Source: Mesostigma viride (Eukaryota > Streptophyta > Mesostigmatophyceae > Mesostigmatales > Mesostigmataceae). Taken from it: 51,500 nt of DNA. This document shows, in pieces, positions 35,701-46,450 of the stretch. The notes below the pieces were generated by a model. It made no database searches, was not told the DNA's origin, and saw nothing but the letters and a program-made list of their open reading frames with translations. A program made the position numbers and the translations under genes. The DNA lies in contig RPFO01000310.1 of assembly GCA_009746045.1 (NCBI GenBank), positions 3,642,100-3,693,599 on the forward strand. The letters are read 5' to 3'. Every line of letters begins with the position of its first letter. The first letter of the stretch is position 1.

Positions 35701-38700
35701 TACTTGGTTTGTTGCTAAGGCGGAATCGAAACCACTTTAGGGGCTACCTAGCAAACCGGTAGCGCGGCCAGAAGTAGCCACCAAAGCACCACGCGTTCCG
35801 ATGAAATTCCTCTCTCGCAAGGGAAGATTCGCTTCATTCACCTCCCCCCCCCCCCCCCGGCCAAACACCCCCAACACCCCACCCTACACCCACATACACA
35901 CATTTCGCCCCGCACCTCATCAACTATGCATGCTATGCGCTTGGCATGCACGACACTGGAAGCAGACTGGCTGGATGCAACACGTGCGCGCTCATAATCT
36001 CGTTTGTGTACAAATGCCTGTTGCATGGGTGGTATCTTGTCTCTTTGGTCTTCCCTGTTTCTGCACGGCCGCTTGCCTTGGGCAGATCGCCAGCACAGCC
36101 TCCCTGGAGAAGTCCCAGGAGCAGTACAAGCAGGGCTCAGAAGTGGACAGGCGCGCTCTCAGGTACCCCTGCGACCTGCGTTTTAAGCTAGTTCTTTGAG
36201 AACCATGAATAATAAGCTAGTTCTTTGAGAACCATGAATAATAAGCTAGTTCTTTGAGAACCATGAATAATAAGCTAGTTCTTTGAGAACCATGAATAAT
36301 AAGCTAGTTCTTTGAGAACCATGAATAACAAGCTAGTTCTTTGAGAACCATGTTTAATAAGCTAGTTCTTTGAGAATCATGAATAATAAGCTAGTTCTTT
36401 GAGAACCATGAATAATAAGCTAGTTCTATGAGAACTATGAAGCACTGTATGAATGTTATTGTGCGTTTGGCAAGGCGGTGCTTCTGACCGTGTCTGTGCA
36501 TGGCCATGCTGCTTGTGTTCAGCCTGGAACTCTGGGGAGTAGCGCTATAGACAGACTCGATACCCGCGCCGCAAAGTGTGCTTCGGGGAGGTAAACATTT
36601 CCGCGGGGTCCCCACGGCACAGTGATCCGGTGGCAGGCCGCAGGGAGCCACTGCGGGCGCGCTGGGCTTTGGGGACCACCTCTTCTTTCTGATCCAGCGG
36701 ATGGGTTCAGCAGCTAGAAGGGGGGGCGCGTGGGAAGACGCGTGCAGGAGCCATGGCTTGTGGACAGACTATGTTGTCAAGAGCCTCCCCGCTTTGGGAG
36801 GTTTTTTGCCTGATGCTCAGCAGCAGCATACAGGTATGTTGCGGCATACATGTAACCCCCGCCCCCAGCACACTGGTGTAGGAGAGCACACATGAAGGCG
36901 TGGACAAAGTGTGTTAGTTTAGAAACGTTCGTAGCAGGACGAGAATCCTCGATCATGCATGCATGTTGTTGGAGATGTAGGCTAAATCATTATGCCAACC
37001 ATGTTACATGCTCAAGCTCTGCTGATGTATGGTTGTGACGCCTATGCGCTCGTCATCCGCCCCCCTGGCAGGGATCTGGCAGCAGAGATGGAGTCTCTCC
37101 GCAAGTTGAACACAAATCTCCAGGTATGGCCACATAGAGGAAGATGGTGTGCGCCTGTGTTTGGATCCCATGCTTGTTGTCTAGGCCTAGTTAGGGCCAC
37201 AAATCGTGAAGGGGATCGGGGCACACCTCTGGATCATGACATGCAGCTGCCGTACAGCGTCCAGGGTCGCAATCTGATTATTTTTTTGCTAGCAGATTAC
37301 ACCTTACCTGCCCCTTTTTAAGTCCATTGTTCCTAGCTGCCTGCGAACCAGTTGGGAGACTCTCGTCTACTTTTGTTCAGGAGGCCGGTGTCATCCTTTG
37401 TCTAGGCTACAGTACAGCCCTTCCTTGATTTCCATCATCCGCTGGTGCAGCCATCCCATTAAGATTCATCAAAGCCCTCGCTCGCCACCACATTTTGTTC
37501 CCCATTAGCCCTGCTCCTTTTCTCCGTGCCTGTCCCTCCGCGTGCCAGCATGCTGATCCGCGGCTAGTAACCACTAACATCACCCCCCCCCCCCCCCCCC
37601 CTTCCGCCTACCTCTGGTATCTCTTGGCTCCCCTGGCGCCAACCATCGGTGAACGAGATTTGCTGTGAGAGAACTTTGTGTGCCCTGGTTTTGACAGGTT
37701 AGGTGTGGTATGAGTGTGGTATGGGGTGAATGGCAATAAAGCAAACACAGTACTACTTACAGATGAAATAAGCAACTTGTTAACTACTTGCAGATGAAAT
37801 AAGCAACTTGTTAACTACTTGAAGATGAAATAAGCAACTTGTTAACTACTTGAAGATGAAATCAGCAACTTGTTAACTACTTGAAGATGAAATAAGCAAC
37901 TTGTTAACTGCCTAATATAATCTGCCCCGGTCTTGCAGGCGCGGTGCTCCAAGGCGGAGGCGGACGTGGCGGAGATGCGTGCGTACGCGGGCAACCTGGC
38001 CGAGTCCCTGACCAACGTGTCGCTCGACCGGGAGAAGAGCAGCGGGGAGAGCCAGGTGAGGTGGAAGCGACCTTTTTTGAATCAAGCAAGAAAGGTGGCG
38101 CAGCTGCCTTTGGGGGGGGGGGCATGTTTGATAGTGTGGCGTGGCCGTGCACTTGAATGACTATGCCAGCCTCCTTTCATGTCAGCTCACCACGATGCTT
38201 GTGATGTATGTACTCCACAAGCGCTTGCAACGATAGTTGTGATGGCGACAGAGGAATGGCGCCCAGCCCTGGTCAGCTACCACCCAGATATGCCTCTGTC
38301 CATGCGGCACTCAGTAACCTTGACGAGGCGTATTTTCTCAACATGCTTTGGCTGGCAGACGTGACAATCCCTATCACTTCAGGCGTGATAACAGGGGCCT
38401 TGCATATAGTTTGCAATTCTTTTCTGTCAAAACTATTTATAGCCATTTGTCATCCGAAGGAAGACGCTGCCGTCCACTGATCTTCTATCAGCCGTCACCA
38501 GCCAATTGGACCGCCATGCCTCATGCCCCGAGCGTGCGTATGCCGTGCTGGCCTGGTATGCATGCGCTTGTGTACACCATCACCCACATACTGCTTGCAC
38601 CCGCCCCCATATCCTCACCAAGCACCGCTGCCTGCCAATTCCAACACCGCAAACCACGGTCACCCCCTCCCAAAGCAGAGCCAGCTGGCGTCGCTGGAGC

Positions 38701-40275
38701 TGCGCTGGCGGCAAAGCGAGGAGGAGAATCGCCGGCTGCTGCAGACGTGCAGGCAAGGGATGGGGGGGCGTTGGGCGAGAAGGTTTTGCTTTTCTCAATC
38801 CGCAATCTTGCAAGTGCGAGATTTGTGGGATGCGCTATCGGATGCTTGCCAACACCTCCAATGTTTGCTCCAGTAGGAAAGGTGGAAGGACACACATGTC
38901 GACGGATGCACGGCCTTCAAGGCAACTGCGGGGAGGATGGCTGCTGGGTAAGAGTTGACTTGGGAGCCGCGCGGGAAGCCCCGGCCATGGTCAGACCGCA
39001 CAGGAGATGCTGCAAGTAGCCGCGCAAGGAAGGAGCACTGAGCTCACACATACCTCTCGTAAGGGTAATGAATAACTCAAAGCGCGAGCAGGAGTTTTTG
39101 TGAAACCGTGGCATGGCTCTTGTACTGACATGGACTTAACACAGTTGCGCAGGAACAACCTTTCAGCATTTTTGTAAGCACTACACTCTGTAAGTATACT
39201 GCCACACTTTGCCATCTCTTGCCTAGTCCATCAGGAAGTGGTCCATGAACAGGAACAAGAACCATCACCCCACAAGCTTGCGTTGCTGCGATGCTCACGA
39301 ATGGACCCCTGCCCCTGCCCAACACGCAACCACATTACCCCAACGGCACTTGATCAACCCATCCAACAGGCAGCTGGAGTCGGCGCTGTCCGCAGCCAAG
39401 CGTGCGGCCTCTCACACGGCCCCGACGTCGATGGTGGGTGGCATTGGAGGCAGCAGCGTCAGGTGGCACTTCATGCAGCTGAGGCAGTAATGGCACTTGG
39501 GGCAGTTGAGGCAGGCGGCACTGGAGGCAGCCGTGTAGGGCCTGCGCTGGCCATGTCTCCTCTGCTATCTCTCGACCGATGCATCCCCCGCGCCTTAGCC
39601 CCAATATCTTTGCTTGAACTTTGGATTCTTGGTTTTGCTTTCCCCCTATCGGCGGTCCCTGGTTTCAGGTGCGGTAGAGCAACCTGTGGTTGTTATTTCT
39701 GATCATGCATCTGCGGTTTTTGTGCCTCTCGCATTCTCTACCTCTCCATCTACATTTCCATCTCGTTGCATGTATCGTGGCTGCCGCACATTCACCACAG
39801 TCCGCAGGATGGTTGCCACTTGGGCATGACGCATGATGAGCTTCGCACTCAAATAGATGTCTTGAAATGTGGTCATGCACGCACGGATTGGTCATGCACG
39901 CACGGATTGGTCATGCACGCACGGATTGGTCATGCACGCACGGATTGGTCATGCATGCACGGATTGGTCATGCACGCACGGATTGGTCATGCATGCACGG
40001 ATTGGTCATGCATGCACGGATTGGTCATGCATGCACGGATTGGTCATGCATGCACGGATTGGTCATGCACGCACGGATTGGTCATGCATGCACGGATTGG
40101 TCATGCATGCACGGATTGGTCATGCATGCACGGATTGGTCATGCATGCACGGATTGGTCATGCATGCACGGATTGGTCATGCATGCACGGATTGGTCATG
40201 CATGCACGGATTGGTCATGCATGTGCCTGTTTGGGTGTAGGCGACCGTACGTACAGATAAAAATGGTATGCATTT

Positions 40276-40316
<41 letters not shown>

Positions 40317-43300
40317 TTCTCATCACAATGTCCATGTACCCTCTCCTACTCATACATGCATACGCACGCACGCACGCACGCACGCACGTGCACCCCCTTG
40401 CGTTCCATCTCGTGTACACTTTACAGGACCCCTCGACTCGTGCCAGCCAGGGAGGTCAGACTGTCATGGCTGACGGCAGCAGTGTCAGTAGAGGTGGTGC
40501 CACATCCGGCAGGGATGGCCCAGATGCCAGCGTGCCATGGACCAATGCATCCAAGGCGGGGACATCCATGCCATCTGCCGCAATGATGACATTTGGTAGC
40601 GGCACATCGACATCCCAGCACGCATTGTCTCCACCACCTGCGTCACCAAGCCGCGGGTCCAGGGCACGGCAAACCGAAGGGCCTGCGTTGGGTGGGGTTG
40701 ACATCCCCTTTCCTCGCGCCTCGGTGGACGTGCCCACTGAGCGCGAGCTGTGGCTGCTGAAGAAGATGGTGGAGTATTACCAGCCGGGAGCGCAGGGGGA
40801 GGCTGCAGGGGAAAGCTTCCATCCTGGTGCGAAAGGGTCCGCAGGCGGTGAGGTTAGGTATGGTAGTATCGAGCAAAGGGGGGCGTCTGCCAGCAGCCAT
40901 CCTGCGGGGGACTTTTCCAGCAGGGAGCCAGACAGGAGGGCGGGCGACCGAGCATGGCAGGAGGGGCCCGGTGGGTGGGCTGGGGGTTCCAGTGGACCAG
41001 TGGGTGGTGGCGAGGTGCTAATGTCAGATGGTGGCAGGAGCAGAGGGAATTCCTTCGGCGACAAGTCCTTTGGCGACAAAGTCTCTGGCGACAAGTCTTT
41101 TGGCGACAGCGCCGGTGTTCGCAAGGTGCGGGAGGCGTGGGGGGAGGCACCCAGCGTGCCAGCAGCGCGCACCGGTGGACCATCCTCGTACGCCAGTAGT
41201 AAAGCCAACATCTTCGGCGACGCCACCTGGGTGGAGGAGGATGGCAAGGGGGTGGGCAAGACCAGGGGTGGGGGGGCGGAGGCTCTGCAAGGGCAGCTGG
41301 CGCAGGTGGCAGCACGGGGCTATTAGCCGAGGGCTCGGCTGAGGCGGTGGCGGCGGCGGACGAACTACGACAACGCATGCGGGCGCGCATGCGGGGCACG
41401 TCGGACACATGGATGCCTCACACGGCTGGTGACGTCGGTGGCACAACACAAACAACGACTGCCACCATGTCACCAAGGGGGAAGCCAGCAGTCGCTCCGC
41501 ATACGCCTGCATGGGACCGGGCAGACCGAGCGATCCTATTAGGCGACGTGGGCATGGGGGGGAAGGAGACTGCCAGCGCTGGCCATAGGGAGGCTGCGGG
41601 TGGCAGCAGTTCCCGTGACGGTGGCGGTGGCGAGTACGCTTCTGCTGCCATTTGCCACGACGACCGCAGCCCAGGCGATGTAGTGGGGCACGGGAGGAGC
41701 AAGCACCTGGGTGACCCTGGCAGGGCGGCCTCCCTGCACACTCCTCGCATGAACCTTCTGGATGACCGGCCTGCGCCCCAAGACAAGTTCGCCCACGACA
41801 AGGGTAAGGGAGGAGGGGAAAAGGCAGGGGCAGCCCGCGGCAAGGCTAGTCATGGGGAAGGTGGCTCCGCGGGGCATGGGGGCCGGGTCGTGCCGGGGGC
41901 TGAGCGTGTTCTGGCTCAGCCTCCCGCGGGCGTGGTGGTGGACCGGCCGGCATTCGACGTGTTCAACCAGGCCCAGCCGGTGAGGGCGGGGCGAGGGGAG
42001 CCTCCGCAAGAGGCCGGTGGCAGGTCGCCGCGCGGTGTTCCTTATACTGGCGATGCCAACCGGGCGCAGGGTGGGGTCGGGTCGGCAGTGGGCCGGGTGT
42101 CGCATGAGGCGGCGGCTAATGTTGGAGGTGGTGCAACAGGCGAGTGGAACCATGCTTTGATGTGTGCCGGATGTTCTGGTTGTGCGCGATCCCATACTGG
42201 TAGGCAGGTATAGCATCACTGTCATCATAGGCATGCTCGTATGGCAGGATCTGGGTCCTGGTAGGATCTAGGGGTTCTGGATGGCACCATCAGGCTGGCA
42301 CAAGGAGGCTGCCCTGGCGTGTTGTTGCACTCTCGAGCAGTACATGCATGGCATGCTGACACCAACAGCATATTCGGCAATACGGTCCCGGGAAACTGAA
42401 GTAGGTTGGTTCGTTAACGGCGTACCCTTGCTGCCTGTGACGGGTTCCTTGCTGTCTGATGGGATGAATTTTCCTCATGTTGTGCTCGCGTGGGCAGGGG
42501 ACAGCAGGGGGGTGCAGAAGCCAGCATACACGAGCGCCGCAGGAGCAGCAGCATCTCCCAGCAGGGATGCCAGTAGAAAACCAGCAACCCAGCAACAGCC
42601 TGGCTCCCACGCACCAGGCGACATCCCTGGGCGCGCTGGCAGCGCTGTCCATGAGGACACACCGACACGGCTTGGGGCCACCCATCCCTTGTCTTCAGGC
42701 CAGCCATCGTCAGGGCATGTGTCATCATCGGGCCAGCCAGCCCCCTCGCCGGGCCATGCCGAGCCTCCCAGGCGGACCAGCCCAGGTGGCGGTGCCCCAG
42801 GGACCCAACCAGAGGGTGAGCGCCGCGAGTCCTGGCCACCCAACTATGGCAAGAGGCAGATCTTCACCACCGACAGCAAGAGCGGCGGGGCCATCGCGAC
42901 CGGGAGGCAAGGGAGCGGTGTCGCGGCGGCGCTGGAGGAGCCGCCGCCAGCACCCAGCCCGGCGCCTGTGGCGGCTAGCCCTGCAGCACCGTTTGGGACG
43001 GACGAGAGTGTGAGGGAGTTGATGGCGCGCACGGCGCTGGTGGAGGGCCGGCTGATGACGCTGGGCATGGAGAAGACGCAGGTGAGCGGGGCAGCATGCG
43101 GTGTGTCACGAGGTTGGCCCTACCTTGCGCATTTGAGGTCAGTTTGCTTGCGCGTAGTTAGGAACGGGACTGGTGGGGGCCGCCAGCATCATGTATGTGC
43201 ATGTGAATGTGCCAACAACCAAGCATGCAGCCGCGTATAGAGAAGTAGCCCCAAACCCCTTTGCATTGCAAGGTGGTCGAATTAACACACAGACTTTCCC

Positions 43301-43493
43301 TGTCCCGTGCGACATGCCATATCCACTCCTCCCCACCCTATGACCTGCTCCCCACCAGCTGGAGTCTGAGCTCTCGCGCATGCCCAACACGGCGGGGCGG
43401 ACCATCGCGGAGCGCAAGCGCAAGCAGTACGTGGAGGCCCGGCTGGGAGAGCTCGACACGCTCATGGGCAGCCTGAGGCAGCAGCTGCGGTGA
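23740..43493 (+). CDS. Large low-complexity and coiled-coil protein, about 17 exons, family unknown
   Basis: I do not recognise the family. Exons supported by GT/AG sites and matching phases: 24268-24783, 25121-25647, 26387-26512, 27230-27379, 28088-28178, 29199-29290, 36086-36162, 37072-37123, 37939-38055, 38679-38752, 39370-39433, 40427-about 41275, about 41275-42070, 42498-43081, 43359-43493 (stop TGA). Two 5' exons (23740-23844, 23988-24103) are likely, but the join to 24268 is unresolved. The product is about 1,500 residues. The N-terminal part is Gln/Gly/Ser-rich (QAQGQ repeats). The exons from 26387 to 39433 encode a Glu/Lys/Gln/Ala-rich coiled coil (for example VEENRRLTVQLQDYQ and EEENRRLLQ). 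A long Gly/Ser/Pro-rich stretch with SFGDK repeats surrounds a short helix (ERELWLLKKMVEYY). The C-terminus is a basic coiled coil (GRTIAERKRKQYVEARLGEL). Such a layout suits a scaffold or cytoskeletal protein, but no function is claimed. Confidence 0.75.
26195..26282 (+). repeat. 44-bp tandem duplication in an intron
   Basis: Two copies of a unit running from CGATTGGCACC through CCCTTGGTATTACTGGG to TATATATATT lie 44 bp apart with about one difference. Confidence 0.85.
26619..26792 (+). repeat. Imperfect tandem repeat of about 45 bp
   Basis: Three to four copies of a unit with TTATGTCGTGGAATAATGG and a run of TGTGTGGGGG lie about 105 bp after the exon ending at 26512. Just before it, GTTGCAGCT(A/G)CGGGG occurs twice and resembles that exon's end (GTTGCAG|GTATG) only weakly. 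Confidence 0.75.
28213..28412 (+). repeat. (GTAAGA)n hexamer array next to a splice donor
   Basis: About 33 nearly perfect copies of GTAAGA begin some 35 bp after the exon end at 28178, whose donor is GTAAGC. Every unit presents GAGTAAGA, close to the U1 snRNA-binding donor consensus. The array is followed by looser GTAATA units up to about 28465. Confidence 0.97.
29286..35449 (+). repeat. 25-bp minisatellite, about 246 copies, derived from a splice junction
   Basis: The unit reads GTGTGGGGAAGGGTAGGACG plus ACCAG. The array starts exactly at the real exon/intron boundary: the exon ends TACCAG at 29290 and the intron begins GTATGGGGAAGGG. Thus each unit contains the exon-end ACCAG and a donor-like GTGTGG. 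Units vary mainly at three places (GGGG/GGTG, GACG/GATG, ACCAG/AGCAG/GCCAG). A few carry odd changes, for example near 30636 and 32411. The plus (sense) strand is G-rich. The array fills most of a 6.8-kb intron. Confidence 0.97.
33061..35340 (+). repeat. Higher-order duplication inside the 25-bp array
   Basis: The order of unit variants from 33061 onward is repeated from 34361 onward (offset 1,300 bp, 52 units) with only rare differences for several hundred bases. Further right the offset becomes 1,350 bp (33811 against 35161), so two units were gained or lost. This marks a recent block duplication of about 1.3 kb. Confidence 0.75.
35630..35647 (+). repeat. Poly-G tract
   Basis: A run of about 15 G bases, interrupted once, lies in the intron downstream of the minisatellite. 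A 12-base poly-C run follows at about 35847. Confidence 0.85.
36184..36440 (+). repeat. 29-bp minisatellite, about 9 copies
   Basis: Units of 29 bp reading TAAGCTAGTTCTTTGAGAAC then CATGAATAA begin 21 bp after the donor of the exon ending at 36162. The first eight are almost identical; the last is diverged. Confidence 0.95.
37585..37602 (+). repeat. Poly-C tract
   Basis: A run of about 17-18 C bases in the intron before the exon at 37939. Confidence 0.85.
37760..37910 (+). repeat. 31-bp minisatellite, about 5 copies
   Basis: Units of 31 bp reading AGATGAAATAAGCAACTTGT then TAACTACTTG(A/C) end 28 bp before the acceptor of the exon at 37939. This array therefore covers the region where the branch point would be expected. 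Confidence 0.95.
39872..40223 (+). repeat. 19-bp minisatellite, about 18 copies
   Basis: Units reading CATGCACGCACGGATTGGT, with a CACGCACGG/CATGCACGG variant, fill much of the intron between the exons at 39370 and 40427. The unit length is not a multiple of three and lacks stop codons, so all three frames stay open; those frames are not genes. Confidence 0.97.
40276..40390 (+). repeat. (CA)n and (GCAC)n microsatellites
   Basis: A pure (CA)n run of about 37 bp (40276-40313) and a (GCAC)n run (about 40361-40388) lie 40-150 bp before the acceptor of the exon at 40427. Confidence 0.9.
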
Positions 43494-44154
43494 TTATAAA
43501 TAGTCGTATTTAATTTTTTTACTTGTAAGGATATAATTGTGCGGCAGGAGCTGCGCGATGATAGGGGGACCTATGAAGCTGCACTAAACTGTACATTTTA
43601 TGGATGTAACAGACGCAAACGCGAATATCTACAATTCGCAATCTGTCGATGTGAAGTTCTATAGCTGTACCGAGCTTTGCCAGGTGATTAATTATGGCCC
43701 GTCGATTGATGAGCGAAACTGTTTGATGGTGCATGAGAAGAAACTGCTCCCCTATTGTCCAATGTTTCAGTGTGCGCGGTACACTTGCTTCACTTATGTA
43801 CAGGGCTTGCCATCATAGGCACTTTGTTACATTATAAGAAGACTTGATCAACTCCACCTTTATGCCCTGGTGCAGTACCCCATGTACCATGCATGCCTCG
43901 GAGCTAGCTAGCTCATGTGTGGCACGCAAGTACTGGCTTGCAGTGCATGCAACATGCATAGCAACATGTATATAAGGCCGATATCATTTTCCTCAGGGTT
44001 CTTCTTCTTTTCGATCGGGGTTTTCCTTTATCTTGCATGCCGATGTCACCTCCGTAATTTATCATGCTCGATGATAAATGATGATCATGCCGCTACGTGG
44101 CATGTCCCTCGGATTGTTAGTTAGGCATTAGATAGATACAATAGGTAGGATTGT
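43494..44154. other. 3' flank of the coiled-coil gene
   Basis: No gene was recognised. A TGTAA pentamer at about 43605-43609, 113 bp after the stop codon, is a plausible algal-type polyadenylation signal. The stretch is AT-richer than the gene. Confidence 0.4.
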
Positions 44155-44250
44155 TTGTCCATCCATCCATTCATTCATTGGGGTAATACTCCGTGACTCC
44201 GCCCAACAGAGCACGTGTTTAATTAATTAATTAATTAATTAATCTTGATG
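44155..44250 (+). repeat. Solitary retroelement terminus with TTAATT tail
   Basis: CCATCCATCCATTC, TACTCCGTGACTCC, CCAACAGAGCACGTG and a (TTAA)n tail of about 25 bp. It matches 18-68 directly and 22695-22785 inverted, and directly precedes the ORF1p-type element. Confidence 0.6.
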
Positions 44251-44537
44251 AAACAGCTGTTTGTGGCATGATTATAGCTTGTGCTTCAGCTAGCCCACCC
44301 AGACCTGGGCGGACATGCTTAAGCAACACACCACCTCCACCACCTCCGCCGTCACAGCACAGCTCCAGCGGCAGACGCTTGACCTCTGCGAGGAGGCCGA
44401 GCTCGCTACTTGAGCGCAGCCTAAACGTCATCGTCAAGAACTTCGACCTGGTGGAAGGTGAGAATTCCGAGAAGCTTGCAGCACAGGCGTTTGAGAGCAA
44501 AATCCTTGGTTGTGCACAAGGGTCTCCTTGGTGAGAT

Positions 44538-46450
44538 TACACAAAATTATTTTTTTTTCTAATGAGATTACATGAAATTATTTTTATTATTTCTAATGAG
44601 ATTAGCATAGTACTCCGCGTCATTAATTAATTAATTAATAGACACGTGACTGCGTCGCGTGAGCATAAGTCCTCAGTGGGAGGGGAACATGGGATGGAAT
44701 GGATGGTATAAGCTATCTAGGTCCTAGTTACAGGGGTGTGGGCACCGCGTCATGCTGTACAAGAAGGGCTCTGCTGCTGACCCCGGTAACTACCGGGGTG
44801 TCTGCCTCCAGAGCGCCGCGCTGAAGGTCTTCATGCGCATGATGCTGCACAGGCTCCGCGCCGCGCTGGACCCACACCTGGGTGAGTCTCGGATGGGTTT
44901 CCGTCGTGGTCGTAACACTGTCATGGCTGTGTTTGTCGCGCGCCGGTTGATGGAGGAGGTGCGTCGCCTTCCCCCTTACAGTTTGCCGTTGGTCTTCATT
45001 TTTGTTTACTATATCAAGGCCTTTGACACGGTCCTCTGGGAGGCTCTTTGGGCCATCCTAGCTCTGGATCAGGTACCACCAGCGTTTATTGCTGCCATTC
45101 GCCGACTGTATGAGGGCTCACAGGCAGTAGTGCGGACTGCGGAAGGCACCACCCCACCATTCCCCCTTCACCACGGGGTGTGGCAAGGTTGTGTCCTGTC
45201 CCCATACGTGTTCATTATTGTCGTGGATCACGTCATGCGCCGGGCACGTGCGCGCTTTACTGCTCTCTAGGGGTTCGAGCCAGGCTTGGACATCCTTAAC
45301 GAGAAAGAGCACGGCGGGGTTAAACCTGGTTACCGCCTGGCCGACCTGATTTATGCGGATGACACCACCCTCATCGCGAGCCCCGAGCACATTCAGACCT
45401 GGCTGGACTGTCTGGGCCTGGAGGCGCGGGCGGTGGGGTTGGAGATTAGTGTCAAAACTGAGGCGATGGTGATTGGGGCCTCCAGCACACCGCCTGACTG
45501 CCGCGCCTGCTCGACGGGACGGAGGTCCCGTTCCGCGATCGCTTCAAACTGTTGGGGAGTTGGCTCCCTGACACCGCCGACGATGTGGACATCCACATCG
45601 GCCTGGCCTGGGCTAGGCTTCGTTCGCTCAACACCTACTGGCGCTCCAAGGGCCTGAGCGAGCACCGCAAGCGCATGCTCTTCAAGGTCCTCGTCCTCAC
45701 GGTGCTCACTTATGGCGCCGAGGCGTGGACGCTCACACCCACACTGGCAGCTAAGCTAGACGGCACAGTTTACAGGATGCTCCGACAGGTCCTTAACGTA
45801 GGGTTTTCCAAGCGCCCGTCATTAGAATCTTTGTATCAGGGCATGCCTCGTAAATATTTCGGACGAGATTAGACAGCGTAGGATAGCATTTGTAGGACAC
45901 CTTGCTCGCACCATGCAGCCAGGTCGACACCGCCCTTGGTCTGGCAGGCCCCCAGCGGCTTGGCCAGCCAGGGCGGCATATTCTGACCTGGCCTGGCCCC
46001 AAGGGCTTTCCCAATCTTGAGGGTAGGGAAACATGTCACGAACTACATCCAGATGTTACTGGACGACCTACTGGTCCCAGCCCAGTTTGAATATACCGCG
46101 CATACACTCTCTCTCCCTTCTTTGGACCGCCATGCAGAACAAGACGCGGTGGCAGCTAGAAGATTGTCAAGGCTCACACGCCGGACCCTGTGGGCAAGCC
46201 ACCTCCCCCCAAGAGGAGGAGGCGTTTTGATGAGTAGGGTAGGTAGGATTTTTTTCAGACTAGGTAGATGAGCGTTAGCTTATCAGTGTAGTTAGATTAC
46301 GCGGCTCTCTCCACTCCACCATCCATCAAGGAATATGTGCTACATGATCTCCCAACGGAGGCATGTTATAATTTAATTTAATTTTTAATTTAATAGTACT
46401 CCGTGGCATGCCTTTGCGCATGGCACACAAGTACTTACTTACTTACTTAC
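44538..46450 (+). mobile_element. LINE inserted into the ORF1p-type element
   Basis: A 1.9-kb segment lies between 11-bp direct repeats (CTTGGTGAGAT at 44527-44537 and 46450-46460), as expected for a target-site duplication. It contains AT-rich sequence with TAATGAGATTA repeats, a TAGTACTCCG block (about 44606), the reverse transcriptase copy, a terminal hairpin and AATTTAATTT tail (46325-46395), a second TAGTACTCCG block, and (CTTA)n at its right edge. Confidence 0.7.
44745..46270 (+). pseudogene. Non-LTR retrotransposon reverse transcriptase, decayed copy 2
   Basis: This is the better preserved of two copies. It begins LYKKGSAADPGNYRGV, then FRRGRN, motif A as FVYYIKAFD (the catalytic Asp is Tyr here, GAC to TAC), motif B VWQGCVLSP, and motif C YADDT intact. 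Lesions are the motif A change, a TAG stop after RARFTAL (about 45268), and a two-base insertion near 45495 that shifts the frame before the thumb, which continues intact in another frame to GMPRKYFGRD. The lesions differ from those of copy 1 at 19100. Confidence 0.85.
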
